From G942493375 sp942493375 (GTDB lineage Bacteria; Armatimonadota; UBA5829): a stretch of 64,000 bases of DNA. Shown here piece after piece: positions 27,635 through 38,800 of the stretch. Location of the stretch: contig OW818698.1 of the NCBI GenBank assembly GCA_942493375.1, forward strand, positions 1,426,001 through 1,490,000, given 5' to 3'. The notes under the pieces were generated by a model that saw only the letters and a program-made list of their open reading frames with translations, searched no databases and had not been told where the DNA came from. Both the position numbers and the translations under genes were made by a program. Every line of letters starts with the position of its first letter. Positions within the stretch are counted from its first letter, which is position 1.

Positions 27635-30448
27635 GTGGAGAGAGGTTTGGCTGATACTGACTGCAGTACCCATTCCACCGCACAAAGAGCGGGATCACAA
27701 GACCATCTAGCCGAAGCTCTTCGGACGCACTTCGGGTTCGATAGCTTTCGGCCAGGGCAAGTTGATGCCATCAGCAGTCTCCTCCAGGGTGAACACACAC
27801 TGGTTGTAATGCCCACCGGCTCCGGGAAGTCACTTGTTTACCAAATGGCTGCTATGCTTACAGATGGGGTCACGCTGGTTATCTCCCCTTTGATATCCCT
27901 GATGCATGACCAGGTTCGTGCACTTGCAAAAAGACACATACCTGCTGCCTGTATCAACAGCACATATTCCTTGCAGGAGCAGGCTGCCAGGTTGAGAGCT
28001 TTGGCAGATGGACGGCTGAAGCTGGTCTATGTAGCTCCTGAAAGACTGCGGACACCTGCGTTCAGGGAGGCAGTGAGCAAGGTTAAGGTAAGTCTCCTGG
28101 CTGTGGACGAAGCACACTGCATATCTCACTGGGGGCACGACTTCAGGCCTGATTATCTAAACATCGCCAGTGCACGCGCAATGATGCATAATCCTGTAAC
28201 CACCGCGCTTACTGCAACTGCTACTGCTCAGGTGCGGAGCGATATTTCCCGAGAGCTTGGACTACATAAGTCAAGGGAGATAGTCTCCGGTTTTAACCGT
28301 CCAAATCTTGCATTTGAGGTCAGATTTGCGCTCAACCACCAGGCAAAGGCTCAGGCACTTGCTGAAGTGCTATCCGCACTAGAAGATGGATCAGCAATAG
28401 TCTACACAGGTTCGCGGCGTGACTCTGAGGAACTTGCGGGGTTGATCTGCCATGTGACCGGACAGCCTGCGGAGTTCTACCACGCCGGAATGGATGCAGA
28501 CGCCAGGACAGATGTGACCAACAGGTTCCTCTCCGGTGAACTCCCGATAGTCACCGCTACCAACGCATTCGGAATGGGAATCGACAGGGCGGATGTTAGA
28601 ATGGTCGTGCACTTCACGATGCCGGGATCACTGGAAGCCTACTATCAGGAAGCCGGGAGAGCAGGACGCGATGGAAAAGATTCGCAGGCGCTGCTGATCT
28701 ACTCCCCGCAGGACACATCGCTGCACGAGCATTTCATCAGGTCATCGGCTCTCGAAAGAGATAAACTATACGCTGTTTACAGGATGCTCTCCAAACCTGG
28801 AAGCGCTGCTCATTGGGTTGATAATGCAGAGATATCCACCCGGACCGGACTTGCAGAAGTAGCTGTGCGTGTAGGTCTGTCACTTCTGGAGGAAGCCAGG
28901 GCTATTGTAGTGCTGGCTGTAGATGGTAAGAGTTCACACATCGAGATTGGAGAGTGGAATGAGGGTTCCATATCAACTGCTATTACCAAATCCAGGCAGA
29001 GGCTGCAGGTCAAGAGAACGCAATTGCAGGACGTGGTCAGATATGCAGAATCCAGCCAATGCCGGAGGAGCACTATCCTGCAGTATTTTGGGGATGTATC
29101 CAAACCGGTAGCCTATAACTGCTGTGACAACTGCATTACTTCCAGCAGTGCACAACTTGATACCTCCACACCACTGCCTGATGGGAGCAAAATGGCGCTG
29201 TTGATACTGGAGGCTGTGCAGAGGCTAAAGTGGCAGGTAGGCAGAATTAAGCTGGCACAGATACTTGCCGGGGGAAAGTCGAAGGAGATTCAAGAAGCTG
29301 GATATACCAGAAACTCATTCTATGGACGTCTGGAAGGTCACTCGCAGTCTGAAGTCCTTGATATCATCGACCAGCTCCTCAGGCGAGGGTACCTGGCTAT
29401 GGAGGGCAGTAGTCTCCCGGTTGTGAAGCTTTCCCGGAAGGGTGAATCTGCGCTTGCAACACGGCAGACGATAGAAATATCCTTCCCGCATGCTCCTCGT
29501 TCACAGAACATAAGGCATCCTGTGAAAAAAATGGCACCCGGAAGCACTTACCAGGTAACAGCAGAAATGTTCTCGCGCGGGATGACTGTCCAGGAGATAG
29601 CAGCCGAACGAGTCTTGTTACCGGATACTATTTACAGCCACCTTGCCAGATGCATTTCGACCGGTGAATTGAAGCTGGAGCAGGTGTTAACTGCTGATGA
29701 GATCAACATCATAAAGGTAGCAATGGATAGCGCAGGGCAAGAAGCTGGGCTTGGATTGGTTAAGTCCATATTGGGAGATGCATTTGGATATGGGCCAATA
29801 AGCTGCGTGGCAGCAGCTAACAGGAGACATACACAGGCCAAGCCGATAGACTCATCTGAAATCAGCCTTGCCCAGAAAGTTGAGGAGTATCTGTCCAGTT
29901 CACACCCAAGGATACTGCCGGGAATATGGGACAGCGGATGGTCTCTCGGTTTCCATAGCACATTCTCAGGTGCAGACTGGAACCGGAGTTTTGTGGGTGA
30001 CCTGGTATACAGGCTAAAGTACCGTGAAGATAGGGAGGCTGTGTATGAGCTCGTAAGAATGGCTGCAGATATCTGCAAGAAAGACCCATGCATTCGCTCA
30101 ACAGAAGTTATCGTCCCGATGCCTGGATCAATAACGCGGACGTTCGATCATGTAAGTCTGTTTGCCAAACAGCTTGCTTCAAAGACAAATAAGCAGGTTT
30201 TGAGTGCATTGTCGAAGGTAAGAGCCACTCAAGCGCAGAAGGAATTACATACCATCGCACAGAAACACCGGAACATGGCTGGTGCGATTGCCTGCGACAA
30301 CAGCGTACGGGGCAAGAATGTACTGCTTGTCGATGATTTATACGATTCCGGAGCAACGTTCGCTGAAGCTGCCCGGGTAATAGTGGCAGCAGGTGCAAAG
30401 TCGGTCTGCATATTGGCATTAACCAGCACAATACACTCAGATGCATAG
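27635..30448 (+). CDS. recQ: RecQ-type DNA helicase fused to a ComF-like phosphoribosyltransferase
   Basis: 937 residues, against about 600 for plain RecQ. Superfamily 2 motifs are complete: Walker A MPTGSGKS, DEAH box with CISHWGHDFRP, TALTATAT, and motif VI YYQEAGRAGRDG. The zinc site is C-R-R...CCDNC, followed by an RQC-type winged helix (about 510-610). There is no HRDC domain; instead a helix-turn-helix segment (GMTVQEIAAERVLLPDTIYSHL) follows. Residues about 800-937 are a phosphoribosyltransferase with the PRPP loop VLLVDDLYDSGAT and the ComF-like RATQAQKEL segment. The start is GTG at 27635; a TTG 12 bases later is possible. DprA follows 12 bases downstream, so the operon joins unwinding with competence-type ssDNA handling. 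Confidence 0.92.
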   Translation: MERGLADTDCSTHSTAQRAGSQDHLAEALRTHFGFDSFRPGQVDAISSLLQGEHTLVVMPTGSGKSLVYQMAAMLTDGVTLVISPLISLMHDQVRALAKRHIPAACINSTYSLQEQAARLRALADGRLKLVYVAPERLRTPAFREAVSKVKVSLLAVDEAHCISHWGHDFRPDYLNIASARAMMHNPVTTALTATATAQVRSDISRELGLHKSREIVSGFNRPNLAFEVRFALNHQAKAQALAEVLSALEDGSAIVYTGSRRDSEELAGLICHVTGQPAEFYHAGMDADARTDVTNRFLSGELPIVTATNAFGMGIDRADVRMVVHFTMPGSLEAYYQEAGRAGRDGKDSQALLIYSPQDTSLHEHFIRSSALERDKLYAVYRMLSKPGSAAHWVDNAEISTRTGLAEVAVRVGLSLLEEARAIVVLAVDGKSSHIEIGEWNEGSISTAITKSRQRLQVKRTQLQDVVRYAESSQCRRSTILQYFGDVSKPVAYNCCDNCITSSSAQLDTSTPLPDGSKMALLILEAVQRLKWQVGRIKLAQILAGGKSKEIQEAGYTRNSFYGRLEGHSQSEVLDIIDQLLRRGYLAMEGSSLPVVKLSRKGESALATRQTIEISFPHAPRSQNIRHPVKKMAPGSTYQVTAEMFSRGMTVQEIAAERVLLPDTIYSHLARCISTGELKLEQVLTADEINIIKVAMDSAGQEAGLGLVKSILGDAFGYGPISCVAAANRRHTQAKPIDSSEISLAQKVEEYLSSSHPRILPGIWDSGWSLGFHSTFSGADWNRSFVGDLVYRLKYREDREAVYELVRMAADICKKDPCIRSTEVIVPMPGSITRTFDHVSLFAKQLASKTNKQVLSALSKVRATQAQKELHTIAQKHRNMAGAIACDNSVRGKNVLLVDDLYDSGATFAEAARVIVAAGAKSVCILALTSTIHSDA

Positions 30449-30460
30449 GAATGAGCTAAC

Positions 30461-31357
30461 GTGAGTAAATTACACTATTTGGCATTGTCTCAGATAAAGG
30501 GTGTAGGCCCTGTATTTGCGCGCGAGTTGCTCAAGCGGTATGGGAGTATGGATGCTGTATTCAATGCTCCGGAGACTGAGCTGATTTCATTTCAACGAAT
30601 GACAGAGCAGATACTCGAAGACATCCTAAGGACTGATCTGAAGCAGTATGAGAGTTTTCTGGAAAAGCTGCAGTCAGATAATGTTGATCTACTTACCTGG
30701 GAGGATATTGAGTTCCCTGAAAACCTGTTGGAAGCCCACACAGCCCCATATCTGATATATGTTGCAGGCGCACTCTCACCAGCCGATAACCAGGCAGTCG
30801 CAGTAGTCGGCACGCGGGAACCCAGCGCCTCATCACTTCAAACTGCATTCTCACTTGCGAAGCAACTGGCTGAAGCCGGGATAACAGTAGTCAGCGGACT
30901 TGCTATCGGCATAGACACTGCTGCACACCAGGGAGCACTGGCTGCTGATAATGGACGGACTATCGCAGTGCTTGGATCAGGATTGAGCAGGATCCACCCA
31001 TCGTCAAACGTCGAATTAGCCGGGCAAATCATAGATCACGGATGCATTATCACTGAATACGCTCCAACAACCCCTCCAAATGGCCAGAACCTGATGGCTA
31101 GAGACAGGATAATCAGCGGGATGTCGAGGGCAGTGATTGTAGTAGAAGCCACAGCAGACAGCGGCAGCGTGGATACAGGCAAAAAGGCAATCAAGCAAGA
31201 CCGCAAAGTCTACGCAATCCCCGGCAGCCCAGGCACAGACCAACTAATAAAACTCGGAGCCCAACCCTTTGACCCCAAACATTTTGTTGTGGAATACATC
31301 CTGACAACTTCTCGACCCGAGCCGACTAAGCACAATGAGCAGTTGAGCTTATTCTAG
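30461..31357 (+). CDS. dprA: DNA-processing protein DprA (Smf)
   Basis: 298 residues. N-terminal helix-hairpin-helix (QIKGVGPVFARELLKRYG), then the Rossmann-like DprA domain: VAVVGTREPS, VVSGLAIGIDTAAHQGAL, AVLGSGLSRIHP, RDRIISGMSRAVIVVEA and VYAIPGSPGT. The C-terminal winged helix of longer DprA proteins is absent. DprA loads RecA onto incoming single-stranded DNA in natural transformation. The start is GTG with AGGA ten bases upstream, 12 bases after the stop of the RecQ-PRTase gene, so they form one operon. The family call is firm; whether this organism is transformable is not shown here. Confidence 0.93.
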   Translation: MSKLHYLALSQIKGVGPVFARELLKRYGSMDAVFNAPETELISFQRMTEQILEDILRTDLKQYESFLEKLQSDNVDLLTWEDIEFPENLLEAHTAPYLIYVAGALSPADNQAVAVVGTREPSASSLQTAFSLAKQLAEAGITVVSGLAIGIDTAAHQGALAADNGRTIAVLGSGLSRIHPSSNVELAGQIIDHGCIITEYAPTTPPNGQNLMARDRIISGMSRAVIVVEATADSGSVDTGKKAIKQDRKVYAIPGSPGTDQLIKLGAQPFDPKHFVVEYILTTSRPEPTKHNEQLSLF

Positions 31358-31398
31358 AGTGTGTATAATCTACTCCCGATATAAAAGAATGCCATCAT

Positions 31399-31428
31399 TT
31401 GTTTTTCAAGTAGTACGCAGTATATAAT
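31399..31428 (+). promoter_or_regulatory. Candidate sigma-70-type promoter
   Basis: TTGTTT at 31399-31404, an 18-base spacer, then TATAAT at 31423-31428, 44 bases before the ATG at 31472. The -10 is perfect; the -35 is weak. No terminator was found after dprA, so read-through is also possible. Confidence 0.38.
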
Positions 31429-31471
31429 TCCAAGAGTCTAACTTATCCCCGTGATTGTTGAGGTGTATATT

Positions 31472-33595
31472 ATGAAAGCAGCACTGGCTATTCTATTCCT
31501 GATCTTTATATGCAGTACTTCCGTGCATGCGAAACAGGAATATCCACTGGGATCACCCGGCAGTGTTGCCAACTATGAACTTACTGAGGATACAACCAAT
31601 CGTCCGGAATTTGAAAGGACGAATAATCTCTCTGTTGTAAAGGTTAGCTTTACTATCGGACAGTTAGTAAAGATAGGAAATATTCAATACCAGTGGTTCA
31701 ATATGAGTTTCAACAGAAAGAATGGAGAGACTCATTCTGCATGGCTGCTTATCGATACATTTCCATCCAAAACACGAATTCCCAATGTAGCAAAATATTT
31801 ATGGTATGAGGATAGCTGGCCTGATGCTCTGGATTTTGTAAATGCTGTTACCAGTAAAGCTGAATTACCGAGATTATCTCTTTGGAAATATGGCTGGCCA
31901 AGAGATATCAATGATACTGCACCTGTAGCTATTACTAATGATAAATCCGCTCATTTAAACATACTGTTTCAGGGATACATATTCAAGCTGGCAAATATAT
32001 CCACAACTAAAACACTTCGTCCTGGAAAAGCTACAACGATCAGACTCCGTCCCGACGCACTGGTGGGACTGGCAGGTACAGACAAGGATCAATTGGGCAG
32101 GCATAAAGCGTCATTTGGTCCGGATTTCAGATATGAATACGATGCTCCACCATCAAGAGCGGATGTTCAGACCGATCTTGATTCAGGACTAAACTTCTTT
32201 GCAAACCATAAAAAAGCTGATAAGTGGCTATACAGGACAAGTTGCTATATATCTAATATGTATGGTGATTTCGATGATTGGCCGCTTGATTTGTATCGTT
32301 CGAACTTTTATGGCAGAGCATGGATGGTTGATGAGCCTTGCGTTCATTATCGAGGAACGCTGGCAGAAAAACCGGAGTTGGCAGGTAAGCTTACTCCAGC
32401 AGAAGCAGCAAAAGGATTGGAGAAGTTCTCAAAAGCAAGATACAATGAACATCATGGGCATTATGGGAGGGATTCCATTGCCATGGTTGTTGGCAAATAT
32501 TTCGGTATTGGAAAAATGAAACTGGTCGATTATCCCTACCCCATTTGGGAAGTATGGTGGGATACAAGCTGGTATCAGATTGCAGATTCGGATACACCGT
32601 GCGGAATAATTGATGAAGACATATATCCGGAAGATATGATAGAAAAATTGAACATGGCTTTTGACACACGCATATCACCCCTGCTTGAAAATGCCTGCGA
32701 AATACGAATAGCATTCGGTAGAGGGGCTGCACGTAACTTCAACAAAGAGTGGGGAACTGCCTTATACGGATATTTCATGCCTGCTATAAACCCCAAGCTG
32801 GATATGGCATCCTATAAGTATATGTATGACGCTGGCGCCAGCTATTTCTTCCACTGGTATGGTTGGGTTGGAGCTACTGATGCCCAGATACCATTTTCAT
32901 ACAAACGCTTCTATGCTGATTCCATGCGTAAATACATTAATATGAATCCCAAGCGCGACATGAATAAGTTACTATATGCAGCCAACAAATGCATAGTGTT
33001 GCCCTATGGATATGCGTTCTCTCCTGAACCGATGTTCAGGATCCGCTGGATGTCACTCGATAGAAAGAATCATTTTGGAATAACTTACCGACAAGTCCTG
33101 GCCAATGCAGCAGCAGAAATGGAGAATATGCTCCACGATGGGACTAAATTTGATGTGGCAATTGATGAACCCAGATTCACTGCAAAGGGTTACAAGGAGT
33201 TAATATATATACGAGAAAACGGAAAAGTTGATGTGGTCCGAAACGGTAATATCATTACTTCCTACCAGGGACCTGTCAAAACTTCATATCGTGCCGATTA
33301 TGGGCCAGGCCCAAAAGTGTATATTGAAACAAAAGTAGACAAAACCTCCAGTCCGGCAAAGATAAGTGTTAAGATAAGCACTGAACCGGGCACAGGGGAA
33401 ATTGCAAAAAGCCTGTATATCCAACAACCTCCACTTGTCTGGACCGATGTTCTTCTACCCGATCTGGACTGTATGTATACAGGCGCAGCAGAATTCGATA
33501 TTCCTGCAAAGCCGGGGACATACAAGATCAGAGCAGCAACAAGCGATTGCTTCGGAAGGCCTGCAATAGTTGAGAAAGAAGTTGTTGTGGACTAA
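31472..33595 (+). CDS. Secreted protein of unknown family
   Basis: 707 residues from the ATG at 31472 (TGAGG eight bases upstream; an in-frame GTG at 31451 overlaps that site). Signal peptide 1-21 (ending SVHA). Residues about 25-260 look beta-rich; about 260-560 suggest an alpha/beta barrel with many Tyr and Trp (YPIWEVWWDTSWYQIADSD, YFFHWYGWVGATDAQIPF); the last 100 residues are an Ig-like fold (GPGPKVYIETKV to the end). I do not recognise a family. By company it may be a glycan hydrolase or binding protein. Its base composition is visibly more AT-rich than the RecQ-DprA genes before it. Confidence 0.82.
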   Translation: MKAALAILFLIFICSTSVHAKQEYPLGSPGSVANYELTEDTTNRPEFERTNNLSVVKVSFTIGQLVKIGNIQYQWFNMSFNRKNGETHSAWLLIDTFPSKTRIPNVAKYLWYEDSWPDALDFVNAVTSKAELPRLSLWKYGWPRDINDTAPVAITNDKSAHLNILFQGYIFKLANISTTKTLRPGKATTIRLRPDALVGLAGTDKDQLGRHKASFGPDFRYEYDAPPSRADVQTDLDSGLNFFANHKKADKWLYRTSCYISNMYGDFDDWPLDLYRSNFYGRAWMVDEPCVHYRGTLAEKPELAGKLTPAEAAKGLEKFSKARYNEHHGHYGRDSIAMVVGKYFGIGKMKLVDYPYPIWEVWWDTSWYQIADSDTPCGIIDEDIYPEDMIEKLNMAFDTRISPLLENACEIRIAFGRGAARNFNKEWGTALYGYFMPAINPKLDMASYKYMYDAGASYFFHWYGWVGATDAQIPFSYKRFYADSMRKYINMNPKRDMNKLLYAANKCIVLPYGYAFSPEPMFRIRWMSLDRKNHFGITYRQVLANAAAEMENMLHDGTKFDVAIDEPRFTAKGYKELIYIRENGKVDVVRNGNIITSYQGPVKTSYRADYGPGPKVYIETKVDKTSSPAKISVKISTEPGTGEIAKSLYIQQPPLVWTDVLLPDLDCMYTGAAEFDIPAKPGTYKIRAATSDCFGRPAIVEKEVVVD

Positions 33596-33672
33596 TGCGA
33601 CTGTTCTGATTTACTTTGGTGTTTTATGTCCTTTTTCATGGGCACATTGTATTTGACGATAGACCTACTGAT

Positions 33673-33693
33673 ACCAGCTGTCAAAACGCTGGT
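33673..33693 (+). terminator. Weak hairpin between convergent genes
   Basis: ACCAGC at 33673-33678 pairs with GCTGGT at 33688-33693 (loop 9), followed by TTGGGTTT. It lies between the ends of a plus- and a minus-strand gene, where a terminator is expected, but the stem is short and the T tract broken. Confidence 0.25.
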
Positions 33694-33741
33694 TTGGGTT
33701 TGAATTCTCTTCAACTGACTTGCAGATTCAAATTATCAATC

Positions 33742-35730
33742 TTACTGCTTTAACACTGATCGATCCCAGGTGATGTCTTCCCATCTACTAAGCATGTTGA
33801 AGTTTCCAATATAATCACTCTCTATAGACTTGCGGTATGCATACAGTTCTTTCATAGCTTGATGAAATGGTTCTTCTACCCCGGTCTTGCGGTATTCCCG
33901 GTTGGCTTTTTGTGTAGCAAGTGTTAAGTCTACATTTCGCAGTCCCTTTTTAAGAAAATCAACTCTTGCTTCTGCAACTCGATCACCTTTTGCAGCTTTT
34001 TCGGCTTTATCAAGAAGTTCCCAGCCTTTCGACATAACAGTAGGAGTAAATATTGAATCAGCCATGCAGTAAAAGACTTGCCAGTTTCCTCCATATTCCT
34101 TGGCAGCTTTATTGTAGAAAGCTTCTGTAATGGCTTCATCAACCTTCTCCCAATGAAGGAAATACTTCCTCACAGCCGCTTTAGCTGGGCCAAAGCCGGA
34201 GTAGTATTCATCTAGAATGTCATTCACCGGTTTAGTAGGCTGACTGTTCATTCGAGCCAAAACATAGAGGTTAGGACCCTGAGTAGCCCACTGTCCAGTC
34301 AGTGAATCGAAATCCGTAGCTATCATTCCATGTTTTGCACAGAAAGCAAGATCCTCACCCAATTTTTTTGCATAAAACACTGGGAAATTGTTGCAACTCA
34401 ACGTGTAGTTCGGCCTAAGCATTAACTTGGCTCCTGTCTCAGACCATCCCAGCCACTGTTTTTTGAATGCTTGACGGCTCTCTCTGCTCCACGGGAACAT
34501 AAACTGAGGAACTAAACCAATCAGGATATGGTCATTGAGCTTGGTACTGACAGGTGGTTTGCTGTAGTTCTCATAAGCGAATCCCATCACCACAGCATCG
34601 GGGTTTACTTTTCTGGCTTCCTCCTCTACTGCCAGATAGTACTTCGCGTAACGATCAGAAACAGAACCGAGTGCAACATACCATAAAGGATCTTTCGCAA
34701 GGAATGCATCTTTTGCCTTTTTCAGTCTTTCACTGGTTGTTTCTTTGGTAGTTGTTTCGTTTACATCCCAGGTGAGACACTTTTCGCATACGCACTTCCC
34801 TGGCGTGTCATTTTCACTAGCATCTATGTATGATCCATTCTGAGGTCCACCCATAACCTTCCAGTCATCGACTATTTGTTTCCAGAGACCTGGCTCAGCA
34901 ACTGACATACCAACAAGGTCAGGTGTACCTCCATAATGCAGCGAGTCTGATCTCCTTGTTCCATCGGGAAGCAGATTGAAGTATTCAGGATGACTTGTTG
35001 AGAACCTATTCCAATAATCGCCGTAGACAAACGAGTGGTGAATATCCATTTTCACACCCATCGCAAATCGTTGACGGCGCATCCATATCGACTGGTCTCT
35101 GTAATATCTCTGAGATATTTCGACCGATGACCAGCCATCTGAACCAAGAAATCCTCCGTCTCGAAATCTGCTATGTTTGAGCGGTGGTATATAATGCTGG
35201 TCCCAGGCATTTACACTCAGCTGTTTATGCTTAGGGATCACCTCTCCTCCCACTCCCGGCCATAACCATCGCACTCCCAGTTGCTTTTCGAGAAATTCAT
35301 ACACACCAAAAAGTGTCCCTACCTTAGTCCAGTTAGCTTGCAGGGGCCCGATAGGTTCACCTTCACTATCATTTCCAGCGATGAATAGATTATGATCATA
35401 CAGCTTGATTATGCACTCGTTCGGGCCAAGTTTTGCAATATCGATACCGGATCTTAGTGTTCTTTTACAATTCCCCAGATAGACGTGGTTTCTGCTTCCT
35501 GAGGAATCACTCTCATTGATAATTGGGACAGCTACACCTGTTGACTTCTGAATATGGTATTGAAGCTCCTCGGCCGCAAAGTTCACTACCTTCAGTGGTG
35601 AATCCGGGATAACTATTTCAGACTGTGTTATTCCTACACGCACTATTTCTATTGCATTCGCTGACGATGTACTGATTATAACAGCCATAAATGCAAATGC
35701 AGCATATATGGATATGACTTTCCAATCCAT
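33742..35730 (-). CDS. DUF4838 domain protein, secreted
   Basis: 662 residues with signal peptide 1-26 (ISTSSANA). Residues about 30-180 form a GH67-N-like sandwich (FAAEELQYHIQKSTGVAVPI, then LFGVYEFLEKQLGVRWLWPG). The DUF4838 barrel follows (about 185-540), including ASENDTPGKCVCEKC with the C-x-C-x2-C cluster. GGAG lies ten bases before the ATG. It is separated from the plus-strand gene by a 146-base convergent spacer. Probably an extracytoplasmic hydrolase acting on uronic-acid- or hexosamine-rich glycan; the substrate is unknown. Confidence 0.88.
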   Translation of the reverse strand: MDWKVISIYAAFAFMAVIISTSSANAIEIVRVGITQSEIVIPDSPLKVVNFAAEELQYHIQKSTGVAVPIINESDSSGSRNHVYLGNCKRTLRSGIDIAKLGPNECIIKLYDHNLFIAGNDSEGEPIGPLQANWTKVGTLFGVYEFLEKQLGVRWLWPGVGGEVIPKHKQLSVNAWDQHYIPPLKHSRFRDGGFLGSDGWSSVEISQRYYRDQSIWMRRQRFAMGVKMDIHHSFVYGDYWNRFSTSHPEYFNLLPDGTRRSDSLHYGGTPDLVGMSVAEPGLWKQIVDDWKVMGGPQNGSYIDASENDTPGKCVCEKCLTWDVNETTTKETTSERLKKAKDAFLAKDPLWYVALGSVSDRYAKYYLAVEEEARKVNPDAVVMGFAYENYSKPPVSTKLNDHILIGLVPQFMFPWSRESRQAFKKQWLGWSETGAKLMLRPNYTLSCNNFPVFYAKKLGEDLAFCAKHGMIATDFDSLTGQWATQGPNLYVLARMNSQPTKPVNDILDEYYSGFGPAKAAVRKYFLHWEKVDEAITEAFYNKAAKEYGGNWQVFYCMADSIFTPTVMSKGWELLDKAEKAAKGDRVAEARVDFLKKGLRNVDLTLATQKANREYRKTGVEEPFHQAMKELYAYRKSIESDYIGNFNMLSRWEDITWDRSVLKQ

Positions 35731-35806
35731 GAATATTACTCTCCATACTTTTTAATAAGGTATCATCTTCAGAAATACATCTCTGGATTATATCTAATAA
35801 CAACGA

Positions 35807-38800
35807 TCATTTAACCTCCCAGTTTTCATTGTCGGATGCGGCGCTGATTTTCTCGCTGACTGTCACTGTCCATTTGCCTGTATTGGCATTTACAGGCCAC
35901 ATCATGGAGAACGTGTATACGCCTTGATCAGCTATCCTCACACCTGAGAGGTCATCTCTTATATTGCCTTTTGGATCAGTCACTTTTAGATCAAATGGCA
36001 GTGTTGCTTGAACAGGCTGACCATCCCGACCGAGTAAACGCACCATAATCATGAACCTCCTGCCGGGAATGCTGGACTTTCCTGAGACACTAACTTCCAC
36101 AGATGCGGGAGATTCCTTTAGTAATGCGAGTGATCTGCCCCAACGGTCAGAGACTGATACATCGAATACCATTACTCCATCCTTAACCGTAAACGGTATT
36201 TGCTCGCCATTCGCTATATCTGCCAGTGTGTATTTGGCTTCATCCTGGTCGGCATACGCCAAAACTCTTGTCTTTGCATCGGCTTTATTGTGGTTTGCAA
36301 TCAGAAATATCCTGCCGCCGTCTCGTTCATTAGTAAAAGTAATTGCGCTGAACTCGCCATCTTGCGGCTTGGATATCAGTTGGACGCGCTTGTTTAGTGC
36401 ATTCGAGAGCAATTTTAGCTTGGTTTCATTGGCGGCTGCTTTAAGTGCAGCAATGGGCATTCCAAGCAATATTGCTTCACCTCGACCTATAGAACCTCGT
36501 ACGCATGCGGCTGTCTTGTCCGCAAAACTAAACAATACTTTTGTGCTTTTCTTTGGCAGCAGCGTATTGCCGATGCTCCACTCCGCAGTTTTCTGCATTC
36601 GTGTTTCGCTGTAATCGGTGACAATATTGCGCTCTTTCCCACTCTTTGCAGGAAGCACATTATATAGAGTGCCAGTCTGCTTTTGAGATTCGTTGAACTG
36701 ACCGGAATCGGAACTCACAAGCAGCGTTCCACCTTTTTCCGCATATTTTTTGAGTCCTCTGAGGGTTACCTCTTCTATTTGCTTACAGTAGCCTACTACC
36801 ACCAGGTCGTAATTCTTTAGCTCTCCACGCTTCACCTGTTCATCGAATATGACGTCGACATGCCCAAACATCCGCCTTAATAGATCGAATTCTGCCTGCA
36901 CAGCATATGTCATATCAAGGTATTGACTGGAAGTGCCGGTCATTTTTAGATAGTCAGGGTTGAACTCGACACCCATAGACTTGATGATGTGTGCGGTGTT
37001 GGGATACAGCAAAGCTACCCGTGCTCGTGAACGATTATAGTGATTCAGCGTGCGCCCGATTCTGGCTGCATCTGCGGTAGTTCTCTTTGCGATATCCGCG
37101 AAATGCATATCCTGGCAACCGTTCTTCTCAAAGCTTGCTGTGTCATAGTAGAATACTTTGAACTCACGTGCACCCGCTGACAAAGCTGCAAAAACCTGTT
37201 CCGGGAACTCCATATAGTAGTTGTTGGCTAACTGTCCTCCAGTAAACCCGGGTATGGACAACTTACCGAAGTTACTTGCAGACCATAGAATAGCCATGCT
37301 GGACAAGGACTTCTGGTAAAGTTTAGGTTCACCATACCAATACTCATCGGGTGATGAAGCGCCTAGTGAGGATATTGTTGCAAACAAGTCGCATAATGGC
37401 GATGTATGGCCAGCAAACGAGTTTGGAGAGATTATGCTGTCAGTTATCCAAGATGGTTTGTAGGCTTCAGTAACGCTTCTGCACAGCCAGATGAGGTTTG
37501 CAGCTACCTTTTCCTGATATTTTATAATGTTGTAGAAAGAGGGATCTTTGGCATCTTTAGCAGGTGCAGTTCCCATGATTGCCTGGTAGCCTTTTGCAAG
37601 CTTGTCAGACATCTTCATCCATATGCCAACAAGCTCATCGCCTACAATAAGACCATCCGTAAGCGGCATTCGTCCATAGATATTTTCACCAAATGCATTG
37701 AGCCAGGAATGTTCAAATGGCAGAAACTGCTTGTTTGGGAATGCCGGATCCGGGGCTGGTGGAAACGTGGAATCCAGAATTACCGGTTGAGAAGTCAATA
37801 TATTATAGAGTATTGGATACCAGACTGGCCGCACCCGAAGGCCTGCATCCTGCATACGGGAGTAGTACAACGCTTCCCGATAGGTGCGCATCATCCCCGG
37901 GTAAGCGCCCACGGTCACTCCACCCAGAGTGCCAATGCCTGTAAATCCTATAGATTTCAATTCCGAGGCTATACGTGTGCAGTCTTTTTCATCCAGATAA
38001 TCGGGAGCAGAGAACACACTGAAGTTGAACTCATCGGCAGCCAGGAGCGGTAGAGCAATCGAGAAGCGTTGTAAGGTTGTGCAGACAATTCCTGCCTGTT
38101 TTATCAGATCCAGACGGAGATTGTATATACCTTGATCAAGATACGGAAGATCGACTACTATGCTGGAGGACTTGTCGGAAAGTGGGAATGTCCCCGACGA
38201 GATTACTGCCTTTCCCGGACATTCAATATATGCCTGTACTTCATATGGATAAGACAGATTTCCTGATAATGCAGGGGAAATCCGCAACTTACTACCTGGT
38301 CGGAAGATATCACCGTAATTATCCGATATAATGTCTATCGACGCCTGCACTTGGGAAGCATTTTCTGCATTATCTTGACTAACTGGCGCTGCAGGGAAAT
38401 TGGCAGGTCGTTTAGTTAAATGCAGCAGTAAATTGTCCCAAAACAACGGGTAGTGTGCTGACTGGAAGAAATCGGTTTTAAGATGCTTTAAAAGAAAAGT
38501 AGTCGATTCCTGACAGTAATTGCCATGTATTACAACCATAGAACCTTTTCCTGTTTTCTTTTCAGTTATGAAAGCTCCGGGGGTAAGAGATGTATTTGTC
38601 GACTCATCGTCCAGCAAACCGACGGTAGCATGAACTTGAGAATCAGTCGTTGGCTTGCACAATCCCGCACGTACAGTCAGTTCCAGACTGCTGGGGAATC
38701 CCTTAAAGAGGGGATTGGAACTGTCCACATTTACCTTCCGATAACCGGGCTTTGCATACGGAGGATCGACAGGCAACAGATCTTTTAGTGGTGAAGCTGT

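Noticed and set aside
37406..38053. Long plus-strand open frame opposite the 1351-residue gene
   Set aside because: It lacks a ribosome site and any domain-like pattern, and lies wholly within a gene with signal peptide and recognisable domains. It is a frame-shadow of codon use.
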